A DNA stretch of 64,000 nt from Glaciecola amylolytica. GTDB lineage: Bacteria > Bacteroidota > Bacteroidia > Flavobacteriales_D > Crocinitomicaceae. A program made the translations under genes and the position numbers. Shown here piece after piece: positions 34,530-43,106 of this stretch. A model generated the notes under the pieces. The model made no database searches. It was not told where the DNA came from and was given only the letters and a program-made list of their open reading frames with translations. The first letter of the stretch is position 1. Every line of letters starts with the position of its first letter. The stretch lies in assembly GCA_003856375.1 (NCBI GenBank), contig CP034120.1, positions 4,211,501 through 4,275,500 of the forward strand, written 5' to 3'.

Positions 34530-35705
34530 CTAAACCTTGCTTAAAATAATGGTGGAGTTGTTTCCGCCAAAACCAAAGGAATTGGAGAGAATGTGCTTGA
34601 CCTCGTTTCCTTCCGAATAATTTTTCACGGGAACAAGTCCTGTTTCTTCAATCGCTTGTCTGAAATTCAGGTTGGGAAGTAAACTTCCGTTGTTCAATGC
34701 CAGAATTCCGAAAACGGCCTCAATTCCTCCGGAAGCAGCTAAGGTGTGACCTGTATACGCTTTGGTGGAACTAAAAGGTGGAACGGTATTCCCGAAAACG
34801 TTTTTGATTCCGTGAGATTCGGATAAATCGTTGTTTGGAGTCGCTGTTCCGTGTGCATTGATGTAATCAATATCCTCCGGATTCAAACCGGCAACTTTCA
34901 AAGCACCTTTCATCGATAAACTTGCTCCTAAACCTTCCGGGGAAGAAGCGGTTTGATGATAAGCGTCCGAAGCATTGCTCCATCCGGAAAGAATTGCCAA
35001 AGGTTTTTTACCCGTTTTTTGGATACTTTCTTCGGTTTCCAGAACCAGAAATCCTGCACCTTCTCCGAGATTCAACCCTTTTCTGGTTTCATCAAACGGT
35101 CTGCACCATTCGTCGTCAAAGATCATTAAGGAGCGAAATCCGGAAATGGTGAACTGTGAAAGTCCGTCCGTTCCTCCAACAACTGCGCGGTCCAATTGTC
35201 CGCTCAACAGCATTCTTGCTCCGAGCATAATGGAATTTGCCGCAGAAGAACACGCTGTGGAAATGGTATTGACATATCCGTCGATTCCCAACTCTTTCGC
35301 AATCTGTTCGCTGGTAGTTCCACTCGGGTGATTTCTATAAATTTCCAAATCATCTTTTTCGCCATTCAGGAAGTCTTTGTAAGCGATTTCACTTACGTCC
35401 ATTCCTCCGACAGATGTTCCGGAAATCAATCCTGTTTTCAATTCAGCCGACAACGCATGACCCTGAAATGCTTCCTTTGCAGCAATCATTCCGAGCAAGG
35501 CGGTCCGCGATGCATTCTGAGTTAAAGAAAAACGTTCGATCAACTCGCTGTTTGTCCAACGGATTTCTCCTACTTTAAATCGTTCTGTGTAGGTTTTTTC
35601 TCCTTGCCTGATGCCGGTTTTTTCAGAACGCAAGGCATGCAAGGTTTCTTCTACGTTTTCACCGATAGAAGAAATAGCGCCATATCCAGTAACGTAAATG
35701 CGCAT
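34530..35705 (-). CDS. Beta-ketoacyl-ACP synthase, KAS II type (triad copy 2)
   Basis: The 391-residue KS has a complete Cys-His-His triad: C152 in ISTACSSAANSI, H285 in INAHGTATPNND and H320 in STKAYTGHTLAASG. It resembles the KS at 23326 across its length. The start ATG at 35705 directly follows the ACP gene stop. It would extend the polyene or the resorcinol side chain together with the CLF-like partner at 33608. Confidence 0.93.
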   Translation of the reverse strand: MRIYVTGYGAISSIGENVEETLHALRSEKTGIRQGEKTYTERFKVGEIRWTNSELIERFSLTQNASRTALLGMIAAKEAFQGHALSAELKTGLISGTSVGGMDVSEIAYKDFLNGEKDDLEIYRNHPSGTTSEQIAKELGIDGYVNTISTACSSAANSIMLGARMLLSGQLDRAVVGGTDGLSQFTISGFRSLMIFDDEWCRPFDETRKGLNLGEGAGFLVLETEESIQKTGKKPLAILSGWSNASDAYHQTASSPEGLGASLSMKGALKVAGLNPEDIDYINAHGTATPNNDLSESHGIKNVFGNTVPPFSSTKAYTGHTLAASGGIEAVFGILALNNGSLLPNLNFRQAIEETGLVPVKNYSEGNEVKHILSNSFGFGGNNSTIILSKV

Positions 35706-35960
35706 TTATTGATTTTTAGCAATGTAATCCGCCAAGGTATTTACGGATTGAAAAATTTCTTTCCCCTGATTCGGATCTGCGATTTTAATTCCGTAGTTGG
35801 AATCCAATAGAACGATGAATTCCAATGCGTCGATGGAATCCAATCCAAGTCCCTGATCTCCGAACAAAGGAGCATCGTCTTGAATATCTGCCGGAGTTAA
35901 ATCTTCCAGATTGAGTTGCTCAATGATTTGAGCCTTCAGGTTTTCTTTTAAGTCACTCAT
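35706..35960 (-). CDS. Acyl carrier protein (triad copy 2)
   Basis: The 84-residue carrier has its phosphopantetheine serine S42 in GLGLDSIDALEFIVLL. It is closely similar to the ACP at 24530 (both LTPADI.., YGIKI). Its ATG overlaps the end of the ketosynthase-fragment gene by eight bases. It belongs to the second ACP-KS-CLF triad. Confidence 0.93.
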   Translation of the reverse strand: MSDLKENLKAQIIEQLNLEDLTPADIQDDAPLFGDQGLGLDSIDALEFIVLLDSNYGIKIADPNQGKEIFQSVNTLADYIAKNQ

Positions 35961-36561
35961 TTCTATATTGTTTAATTAGAGTTGAAAGTTCGATTTCAGT
36001 TGAATTTATTGTCTCGTTCGAAGGAGAAAGCAAAAATAGGAAACATTCTTGTTCGCCATTCGTTTTTGCTTCTACCCATCCACCAAGACAAAGCGTATTT
36101 CCTTTGTTAAATCCGATTTGTGCCCATTCCGTAAAATTTGCAGCGTTGAATTGCTCTTCGATGAAAAAGCAGTTTTCGCCGTACCATTTATTCCGGATCG
36201 ACAATTCTCCCGTTACGATATTCGGCAACGTATAAACGAACAAAGACGGACTCGGATTGTTGAGTTTTTGATAAGAATCTACAAAGAGGTTGTCGGTATG
36301 CTGACTCGAAGAAGAATTTGCAAAAAGGAGGAACAAATCGTTTTCCAGGTCTGCATCTTTGGGGAAAAACGGAAGCAATAATTCCGTTCCGATGAAGGCC
36401 ATTTTCGACAAGACATCCATCTTGTAGAATTTAGGATACTCCGCACCCAATTGCTGATAAGCTGCCTTGAACGGATTTTCTTCGGCTTTGGTATCAAAAA
36501 CCAATTTTCCGTTGAGTTTCGTTCCATCCGGACAAACGTAGCTATGTGCCAATATCTTCAT
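35953..36561 (-). CDS. Degenerate ketosynthase-fold protein
   Basis: The 202-residue protein (ATG at 36561, MKILAHSYVCPDGTKLNG) has a segment SPSLFVYTLPNIVTGELSIRNKWYGEN that copies the strand-turn before the active site of ketosynthases (TLPNxxxGEI). It has no nucleophilic Cys or catalytic His set and is about half the length of a KS. It is therefore a non-catalytic ketoacyl-synt_2-like protein, perhaps a scaffold partner. The start overlaps the preceding KS stop by four bases (ATGA) and its end overlaps the ACP start, so it is translationally coupled to both. Confidence 0.6.
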   Translation of the reverse strand: MKILAHSYVCPDGTKLNGKLVFDTKAEENPFKAAYQQLGAEYPKFYKMDVLSKMAFIGTELLLPFFPKDADLENDLFLLFANSSSSQHTDNLFVDSYQKLNNPSPSLFVYTLPNIVTGELSIRNKWYGENCFFIEEQFNAANFTEWAQIGFNKGNTLCLGGWVEAKTNGEQECFLFLLSPSNETINSTEIELSTLIKQYRNE

Positions 36562-37634
36562 CCTTCTTTTTGTAAGATTAAACTTGCATTTCCGCCACCG
36601 AATCCGGAAGCGGTTTTGAGTACGGTTTTCAATTCTTTGGAACAAACTTCCCGCACAATATTCAATGGAACGGAAGTCCCCGTTTCGTTAAAACCTAAGT
36701 TCGGAAACAGAAGGTTTTGCTCCATCGATACAATGCTCATAATGGTTTCGAGAATTCCGGCTGCACCAAGTGTATGACCGAAATAACCTTTCATGCTGTT
36801 GAGCGGAATGTGGTCGAGCTGCGTTCTTCCGAAAGCAATGCTTTCCATTTCATCGTTGAAAACAGTTGCTGTTCCGTGTGCTGAAATGAAATCGATATCT
36901 TTTGCGGTCAAACCGCTTCGTTTAAATGTTTTTTCAATGGATCGTACCAAACCTTCTCCTGTACGCGATGGTCCGGAGATGTGATTGGCATCATTGGAAG
37001 ATGAGCCGCCTTTGTACAAAACCGCATGGTCGCGCATTTTCTCTTTGGAAACCAGAACAATTCCGCAACCTTCACCCAAAGTGGTTCCGTTTCTGTCTTT
37101 GTCGAATGGTTTGCAAGCGTCACTGCTCAGCGCAAAAAGACTTTGAAAACCGTAGGAAACGAATTCCGAAATGGCATCAATTCCGATCACGAGTACCTGG
37201 TCGAATTTATCCGCCAATAAATAATCTGCTGCTGTATTGATGGCAATAACTCCGGAAATACAGGCATTTGATATAATAAAAACCGGAGATTTCGGAAAAA
37301 ACTCCCGGATAATCGTTTGTGTGCTTGAGAAAGTATCTTCGGGCAGTAAATCCAGATTTCCCTTGGTAGAACTCACAATGACTGCTGTTCTTTCCAATGA
37401 ATTTTCCGCAAGTGTGAATTGGATTTGCTCCAAAGCTTCCCGCAACAGGCTGTCATAACGGTTCGTTTCGATTTCCGTTCTTTTTGCCAAAGGAAGATTG
37501 CTGTTCTGAAAACCTGATTTTTCAAACACCTGAATTCCGGAAGCTCCGTTTTTGAAAGCTTCCAGGTGTTGTTCAACCGTGTTTCCAAGCGGTGTAACCA
37601 AAGAAAGGTATTGTATGTAAACGGATTTATTCAT
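36558..37634 (-). CDS. Beta-ketoacyl-ACP synthase, divergent
   Basis: The 358-residue KS (ATG at 37634; the codon before it is TTG) is shorter than the others but keeps all catalytic residues: C125 in IISNACISGVIAI, H253 in SAHGTATVFNDE and H287 in GYFGHTLGAAG. The nucleophile context ACISG differs from the ACSS of the others and recalls ApeR/ApeO-type aryl polyene synthases. It is translationally coupled to the degenerate KS protein downstream and overlaps the thioesterase gene upstream by eight bases. Confidence 0.88.
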   Translation of the reverse strand: MNKSVYIQYLSLVTPLGNTVEQHLEAFKNGASGIQVFEKSGFQNSNLPLAKRTEIETNRYDSLLREALEQIQFTLAENSLERTAVIVSSTKGNLDLLPEDTFSSTQTIIREFFPKSPVFIISNACISGVIAINTAADYLLADKFDQVLVIGIDAISEFVSYGFQSLFALSSDACKPFDKDRNGTTLGEGCGIVLVSKEKMRDHAVLYKGGSSSNDANHISGPSRTGEGLVRSIEKTFKRSGLTAKDIDFISAHGTATVFNDEMESIAFGRTQLDHIPLNSMKGYFGHTLGAAGILETIMSIVSMEQNLLFPNLGFNETGTSVPLNIVREVCSKELKTVLKTASGFGGGNASLILQKEG

Positions 37635-38055
37635 CAATCCAGTTTTGCTTTTCCTCCCACATATGATAGAATTCAGGCTTGATCAATTCCAATGTTCTGT
37701 CGGATGTGAACATAAATACCTGCATTGTCATTCCGGTTGCTGCTACCTGTTTGGTTGCATGATTAATTACTTCGTAGCGAAATACGATCTTTGCCGAATC
37801 ATGGTGTTCCAGGATTACGTTTACCAAAGCGGATTCACCGTAGAAAATGGACGCTTTATGAGATATTTCCGATTTGACGATGGGAATGAAGTAACCTTTT
37901 GCATGCACATCCAGGTATTCGATTCCGTAGTCTTTGCCGAATTGCTCTCTGGCGTCCTCAAAAAACTTCAGGTAGTTTCCATGCCACACGACACCCATTG
38001 CGTCTGTTTCACTGAAGCGTACAGGTATCAGAATGGATGATTTCAGAACTTTCAT
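37627..38055 (-). CDS. Acyl-CoA/acyl-ACP thioesterase (4HBT hotdog family)
   Basis: The 142-residue protein (ATG at 38055, overlapping the previous stop as ATGA) has the 4-hydroxybenzoyl-CoA thioesterase/YbgC pattern VRFSETDAMGVVWHGNYLKFFEDAREQF with the catalytic Asp in the DAMGVVWHGNY loop. It would hydrolyse a thioester, releasing a finished acyl chain or editing stalled ACPs. Aryl polyene loci contain a similar thioesterase. A TTG eight codons upstream is possible but would lengthen the overlap. Confidence 0.87.
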   Translation of the reverse strand: MKVLKSSILIPVRFSETDAMGVVWHGNYLKFFEDAREQFGKDYGIEYLDVHAKGYFIPIVKSEISHKASIFYGESALVNVILEHHDSAKIVFRYEVINHATKQVAATGMTMQVFMFTSDRTLELIKPEFYHMWEEKQNWIDE

Positions 38056-38471
38056 GTCAAAACGATTTTCATTTGACAACTCAAAAGCACTTCTCCGTTC
38101 GATTTTGCGGTTCCTTCAATTAAATGAATCGTATCGAAGGTGCTCAGGATCTGAACAGAAGTTTCGATCTGATCATTCAATTTTGCCTGATTTGCGATTT
38201 GAACCTGTGTCACTGCTCCGATAAACCCGATTTTCGGTTCACCGTCTTCTTCGAGACTGTTCAGATAACCAAATCCTGCAGCGCAGGTTTGAGCAATGTT
38301 TTCAATCAATGCCGATTCGGATAAAACACCGTTTTCCAGAAACAGATTGTCGGAAGCAATCGTGAAATTGCTTTGAAAACCCGTCTGATCGGCGTTCAAA
38401 AGAGCGTCAATCATCACAAAAGGAGCCTTTTGCGGGATGATCGATGTAATATTTTCTTTGTTAATCAACAT
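38052..38471 (-). CDS. FabZ-like hotdog protein lacking the His loop (ApeP-like)
   Basis: The 139-residue protein (ATG at 38471) begins INKENITSIIPQKAPFVMIDALL, like FabZ PHRxPFLLVD, and has SALIENIAQTCAAGFGY, where the Glu of ENIAQ is the FabZ acidic residue. The catalytic HFPGxPxxPG loop is missing (ASDNLFLENGVLSES instead). Taken with the His-bearing hotdog protein at 31876, the two look like complementary halves of one dehydratase. The ATG start gives an 11-base overlap with the acyltransferase gene. Confidence 0.75.
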   Translation of the reverse strand: MLINKENITSIIPQKAPFVMIDALLNADQTGFQSNFTIASDNLFLENGVLSESALIENIAQTCAAGFGYLNSLEEDGEPKIGFIGAVTQVQIANQAKLNDQIETSVQILSTFDTIHLIEGTAKSNGEVLLSCQMKIVLT

Positions 38472-39333
38472 AATAATCAAAAAAGTTAAACCATTGGGTC
38501 GGACTGGCTTTTACCTGTTCTTCCAAATGCTTTACATAAGCCTCAGCAATTTTCTCAGGAGACTCAAATTCGGTCAAAGGATTTGTTGCACTTAATTCGT
38601 AGTGAGTGCTTCCCGATTTTACTGCGTATACAAAGGTAAGCGGAACTTTGAATTTATGTGCCATTATAAACGGTCCGGCCGGAAATTCCGCCATGCCGTT
38701 CAGGAAGGGCAATTTAAAGTTTTTCTGACCCGGAGTTGTTCTGTCGGCATGAAGCGCGATCAGCTCGTTGCGTTTCAAAGCCTGGTGAATCAGGATGAGG
38801 TGCGACAAATCATCTTTAATGGGAATCAGTTTGTATTGTGATTTCCCGGTCGAATCTTCCACATACGCTTTGATTTTTTGAACCTCAGCGTCCAGCATCA
38901 GAATGTTGATCTTTAATGTGATTCGTTCTCCAAGCAAATTTCCTGCGTTTTCCCAGTTTCCCACATGAGCGGAAAAGAGGAAACCACCTTTCCCTGCCTC
39001 ATTCATTTTGATCAGAGCCTCTTCGTTGTTAAAACGAAAAGTAAAGATTCTTTTACGCGGCGTTTTTAAAGCAATTCTGTCGATCAGCGTTTGTCCGAAC
39101 AAATACAAGTTGCGGGCAGTGGCTTTAATTGCTTGCCATTTCGTATAATGAAATCCTTTCTGATAAAACGAAATAAGTGCTTTTCTGGGTTTTCTTGAAA
39201 AAAGGAGAAAATAGCCGGAAACACCGATACAAAAAAAGTATGCGAAACGGACTCCTAAGAATCGAATAGAGTAGATGAAAAACTTATAACCCCAAAGTGA
39301 ACCCCGGGTTTTGCCGTTCCATTTTTGTTCCAT
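38461..39333 (-). CDS. LpxL/HtrB-like lysophospholipid acyltransferase
   Basis: The 290-residue membrane enzyme belongs to the lipid A late-acyltransferase family: an N-terminal membrane segment (YFFCIGVSGYFLLFS), the HX4D/E catalytic motif HVGNWENAG, HADRTTPGQK and the FPAGPFIMAHKF region. In flexirubin and aryl polyene loci such enzymes are candidates for attaching the polyene acyl group to a lipid or to the resorcinol. It lies between ACP3 (six bases upstream) and the dehydratase half. The acceptor is unknown. Confidence 0.85.
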   Translation of the reverse strand: MEQKWNGKTRGSLWGYKFFIYSIRFLGVRFAYFFCIGVSGYFLLFSRKPRKALISFYQKGFHYTKWQAIKATARNLYLFGQTLIDRIALKTPRKRIFTFRFNNEEALIKMNEAGKGGFLFSAHVGNWENAGNLLGERITLKINILMLDAEVQKIKAYVEDSTGKSQYKLIPIKDDLSHLILIHQALKRNELIALHADRTTPGQKNFKLPFLNGMAEFPAGPFIMAHKFKVPLTFVYAVKSGSTHYELSATNPLTEFESPEKIAEAYVKHLEEQVKASPTQWFNFFDYYVD

Positions 39334-39339
39334 TCACCC

Positions 39340-39585
39340 TTAAGCGTTCAAACGTTGTTCAACTAAATCGTAGAAATCGCTAAACGTTTCGATACTTTTG
39401 AAATCCTCTGCCGTTGGCTTGATTCCTAAATTTTCTTCAATAACGACTACTAAATCTACATAGTCTAAGCTATCTAAGTCTAAGGTTTGTTGAAGATTGT
39501 TTTCAGGTAAAATTAATGCAGCATCAACCTCAAATTCTTCGGATAAGAATTGTTTTGTTGTAAGAATGATGTCTTCTCTTTTCAT
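39340..39585 (-). CDS. Acyl carrier protein (third copy)
   Basis: This 81-residue ACP has the attachment serine S39 in LDLDSLDYVDLVVVIEE. It is distinct from the two triad ACPs, being more like fatty-acid ACPs (DSLDYVDL). Its gene follows the KS at 39602 and precedes the LpxL-like acyltransferase, suggesting it either takes the coumaroyl starter or hands the finished chain to that enzyme. Confidence 0.92.
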   Translation of the reverse strand: MKREDIILTTKQFLSEEFEVDAALILPENNLQQTLDLDSLDYVDLVVVIEENLGIKPTAEDFKSIETFSDFYDLVEQRLNA

Positions 39586-39601
39586 AAATTGTGGGGTTCG
39601 C

Positions 39602-40825
39602 CTATTTTTTAAACTTTTTAATAATCAGGGAGGAATTTGTTCCTCCGAATCCAAATGAATTGGACAAAAAGCAATCGATCTTGTGTTCCATGTAATTTGG
39701 AATGATATTGATCTTTGCCGACTGTTCATCCGGATTTTCAAAATTGATATTTGGTGCCACGAAATCGTTGTTCATCATCAACAATGAATAAACGATCTCA
39801 CTTGCTCCTGCCATCCAACATTCGTGCCCGGTCATACTTTTGGTAGAACTAACAGGAATTTTGGAACCCAAAACACTGGAAATGGCTTCTGCTTCCGTTG
39901 AATCACCGATTGGTGTGGAAGTAGCATGCGCATTCACATAATCGATATCTGCAGGTGTTAAATTTGCTTGTTTCAAAGCCATGTTCAAAGATCTGAACTG
40001 ACCGTCAAAATTCGGATTGGAAATGTGGTCGCCATTTGAAGAAAACCCGAAACCAACAATTTCTCCATAAATCGGAGCATTTCTTTTCAGGGCAGATTCC
40101 AATGATTCGATAATCACTGTTGCTGCTCCTCCTGAAGGAACCAAACCGTCACGATCCCGGTCGAAAGGTCTGCTTGCTTTTGAAGCATGATCATCACGAA
40201 CGGAAAAAGCTCCCAGTCCATCGAAGCTGCTCATAGCGTAAACATTGATTTCCTGCGCTCCACCGCAAACAACTCGTTCCTGCAAACCTTGTTTGATCAG
40301 CAAATATCCCATTCCAATGGAATGAGAACCTGAAGAGCAAGCTGCGGAAATGGTAAAGTTCATTCCTTTCAACTTGTAAATCGTTGAAAGATTCATGTTT
40401 ACCGTGGAATTCATGTTCTGGAAAATATCTCCGCTTCCGATCAGGGTGGTGTTCTTTTTCAAACGCACTCTGTCAACGGTGTCAACCACAGCGCCTGCCG
40501 TAGAATCGTTTCCGAAAATAATTCCTGTTTCTGTTTTATCCAGAAAATCAGCATCCAATCCGGAACCTTCCATCGCTTGTTTTGTCGACATGAAAGCAAA
40601 ACGCGCGGGTTGGTGCATTCCGATTCGCTGACGACGAGATAAAAACGGATTCAAATCCGGTTCTGCAACCATTCCTGTGAAACACGAACGGTATCCGAAT
40701 TCCTTACGTTCTTCATCGTAAATAACGCCGCTGCGCCCAAGACGCAATGACTCCAGAACTGTGTCCAGATTCTCACCCAAACACGAGTAAGCACCAATTC
40801 CAGTAATTACTACACGATGTTCCAT
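39602..40825 (-). CDS. Beta-ketoacyl-ACP synthase, FabB-like
   Basis: The 407-residue KS has C163 in ISAACSSGSHSIG, H300 in VNAHATSTPIGDSTE and H334 in STKSMTGHECWMAGA. The GHECWMAGA segment is unlike the other three and is close to FabB/FabF of aryl polyene ApeR type. It lies three bases after the ketoreductase gene and 16 bases before ACP3, so a KR-KS-ACP set is formed. Its probable role is elongation from the 4-coumaroyl starter. Confidence 0.92.
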   Translation of the reverse strand: MEHRVVITGIGAYSCLGENLDTVLESLRLGRSGVIYDEERKEFGYRSCFTGMVAEPDLNPFLSRRQRIGMHQPARFAFMSTKQAMEGSGLDADFLDKTETGIIFGNDSTAGAVVDTVDRVRLKKNTTLIGSGDIFQNMNSTVNMNLSTIYKLKGMNFTISAACSSGSHSIGMGYLLIKQGLQERVVCGGAQEINVYAMSSFDGLGAFSVRDDHASKASRPFDRDRDGLVPSGGAATVIIESLESALKRNAPIYGEIVGFGFSSNGDHISNPNFDGQFRSLNMALKQANLTPADIDYVNAHATSTPIGDSTEAEAISSVLGSKIPVSSTKSMTGHECWMAGASEIVYSLLMMNNDFVAPNINFENPDEQSAKINIIPNYMEHKIDCFLSNSFGFGGTNSSLIIKKFKK

Positions 40826-40827
40826 TC

Positions 40828-41559
40828 TTAAGCGTAAATTCCTCCGTTAATATTAATAACCTCTCCCGTAATGTAAGCTGCCTTCTCAGACGCTAAAAAA
40901 CTCGCAAGATACGCTACTTCCTCCACTTTTCCAAAGCGATTGGCAGGAACCATTCGTTTTAATTCATTCATATCCAGATCACTAGTCATGTCTGACTCAA
41001 TGAAGCCCGGAGCGATAGCATTTACGGTGATATTTCGTTTAGCGATCTCCTGAGAAAGTGCTTTTGTTGCAGCAATCATGCCACCTTTGGCAGCAGAATA
41101 ATTGGTTTGTCCGGGAACACCTTTCAACCCGCTCAATGAAGCGATGTTGATGATGCGTCCGCTGCGTTGTCTTAACATACGTTGAATAATTGCCTGAGTA
41201 CAATTATACATTCCTTTCAAAGAAGTGTTCAAAACAGCATCCCAATCGTCTTCAGTTACCCACGGAAACAAGTTGTCTTTCGTGATTCCCGCATTGTTTA
41301 CCAATACATGAATAATTCCCTCCGGATTATTGGAATACCAGTTTTCAACCGTCTCTTTTACCAAAGCACCGTCCTTCACATCAAAGTGAAGAAGTTCTCC
41401 GCTTCCGCCAGCCTGTTGAATCAAATTCAGCGTTTCTTCCGCTGCTGCTTTATTTGAAGCATAATTGATCAAAATATGCAGGTTCAGATCCTGAGCCAAT
41501 TGAAGGGCAATTGCACGCCCGATTCCGCGGGATGCACCTGTTACTAAAGCACATTTCAT
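40828..41559 (-). CDS. 3-oxoacyl-ACP reductase (FabG-like SDR)
   Basis: The 243-residue short-chain reductase has the TGASRGIGRAIA nucleotide site, NNAG at 88-91, and catalytic S141, Y154 and K158 in IASLSG..QTNYSAAKGG. It would reduce 3-oxoacyl-ACP to 3-hydroxyacyl-ACP in each polyene extension. The gene overlaps the lyase gene by four bases (ATGA). It is the only reductase of this kind in the locus. Confidence 0.95.
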   Translation of the reverse strand: MKCALVTGASRGIGRAIALQLAQDLNLHILINYASNKAAAEETLNLIQQAGGSGELLHFDVKDGALVKETVENWYSNNPEGIIHVLVNNAGITKDNLFPWVTEDDWDAVLNTSLKGMYNCTQAIIQRMLRQRSGRIINIASLSGLKGVPGQTNYSAAKGGMIAATKALSQEIAKRNITVNAIAPGFIESDMTSDLDMNELKRMVPANRFGKVEEVAYLASFLASEKAAYITGEVININGGIYA

Positions 41560-43085
41560 AGGTTGAGAGTTGTTTGCTTAAGGGTATTTGTGATATTTTT
41601 AATTGCTTCAAACTGTGGAACATCCTCATTGATAGTCGGAGTGATGGCGCGAATTTGAGCATAAATTTCTTTGGTCTTGGAAGAAAGTTTGTTTTTCTTG
41701 GTTTCCTCCAGTAAATCAATTGCCTGACAAACAGCCATCATGTGAATGGCCATGACCTGAAACCCGTTTTCGATTACTTTTTTCGTGATCACAGCACTGT
41801 TGGTTCCCATACTCACGATATCCTGATTGTCGTTGTTGTTGGAAATACTGTGAACGTACATCGAATTCGAAAGCATCTGGCTTTCAGCAGTTGTGGAAGT
41901 TGCCGTAAACTGCATTCCCTGAATTCCGAAGTTCAAACCAAGTGTTTGTGTATTCAGGAAAGGAGGGAACAATCCGTTGATTTTGCTGTTCAGAATGAAA
42001 TTCAACTGACGTTCTGCAAGCATGGTCAATTTGGTAATCACCAGTTTGATCTTGTCCATTTCCAATGAAACGTAGTCTCCGTGGAAGTTTCCTCCGTGGA
42101 ATACATTTCCGCGTTCCAGGCTCACAACCGGGTTGTCATTGGTAGAATTGATTTCGTTTTCCACGATTGCTTTGGCAAAATCCAAGGTGTCTTTTACTGG
42201 GCCAAGGATTTGCGGAATACAACGAATCGAATAATACTCCTGAATTTTCTTTTTGAATTCCGTTGTTTCAGCGGCTTTATCATCCGTGAAAAGCTCTTCG
42301 CGTTTTTTGATCAGGGTGCTGTCTTTCAGGAAATCACGCATGGATTTAGCAATTGCATGCTGACCAGCGTGTAGTTTCACTTCATTTAAGCCTACCGAGA
42401 AAGAATCGTCATATGCTTCAACAATTTCGTTGATCATCGTGGAAGCGGCAATAGCCCAATCCAACAAACGGTAAGAGTAGATCAGATTTACGGCACCGAT
42501 TCCCGACATACAGGAAGTTCCGTTCATCAATCCCAATCCGTCGCGCAATTTTACTTTTAACGGAGCAATATTTTTTTCAGCTAAAACTTCAGCTGTTTTT
42601 CTTCGTTCGCCATTAACGTAAACATATCCTTCACCGATCAGGTTCAGGGCCAAATGTGCCAGCTGAACCAAATCGCCGCTTGCTCCAACACCTCCGTGCT
42701 CAAAAATTTCAGGAATAATGTCGTGATTCAGAAATTGAACCAATTGTTCGATTACTCCGTAACTCACTCCTGAGTTTCCTTGCATGAAGTTCGTTAGGCG
42801 CGATAAAACAACTGCTCTTGCAGATTCTGCATCCAATACGTTTCCTGTTCCGGAAGAATGGCTTCTGATCAGGTTGTATTGAAGTTGGTTTAATTTGTCT
42901 TCGTCGATCTTGAATTGAGCCATGGGCCCAAATCCGGTGTTGATACCGTAAATGATCTTATCACTTGAAAAGTCCTGTAAAAAGGAAAATGATTTTTCCA
43001 GGGTCTGACGAACGTCATCAGAAATAATGTATTCCTTTTTTTCAAGGCTGAAAGCTTCTACTTGCTTTAAATCGAGTTTGTTCAT
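41556..43085 (-). CDS. Aromatic amino acid ammonia-lyase, tyrosine-type
   Basis: This 509-residue MIO enzyme would deaminate tyrosine to 4-coumarate, the aryl polyene starter. The self-forming MIO triad Ala135-Ser136-Gly137 is in GGVGASGDLVQLAHL, with the catalytic Tyr of IYGINTGFGPMAQ at 46. The selectivity segment LQYNLIRSHSSGTG and the rest of the chain closely follow Flavobacterium johnsoniae tyrosine ammonia-lyase as remembered, so TAL is preferred to histidine ammonia-lyase. It is second in the operon, 21 bases after the methyltransferase gene. Confidence 0.9.
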   Translation of the reverse strand: MNKLDLKQVEAFSLEKKEYIISDDVRQTLEKSFSFLQDFSSDKIIYGINTGFGPMAQFKIDEDKLNQLQYNLIRSHSSGTGNVLDAESARAVVLSRLTNFMQGNSGVSYGVIEQLVQFLNHDIIPEIFEHGGVGASGDLVQLAHLALNLIGEGYVYVNGERRKTAEVLAEKNIAPLKVKLRDGLGLMNGTSCMSGIGAVNLIYSYRLLDWAIAASTMINEIVEAYDDSFSVGLNEVKLHAGQHAIAKSMRDFLKDSTLIKKREELFTDDKAAETTEFKKKIQEYYSIRCIPQILGPVKDTLDFAKAIVENEINSTNDNPVVSLERGNVFHGGNFHGDYVSLEMDKIKLVITKLTMLAERQLNFILNSKINGLFPPFLNTQTLGLNFGIQGMQFTATSTTAESQMLSNSMYVHSISNNNDNQDIVSMGTNSAVITKKVIENGFQVMAIHMMAVCQAIDLLEETKKNKLSSKTKEIYAQIRAITPTINEDVPQFEAIKNITNTLKQTTLNL

Positions 43086-43106
43086 GTGTTATCGGGGAGA
43101 GAATAA

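Noticed and set aside
41556-43085. Histidine ammonia-lyase of histidine breakdown (hutH)
   Set aside because: No other hut gene is present; the pigment-locus context and the SHSSGTG segment point to a tyrosine-type lyase.
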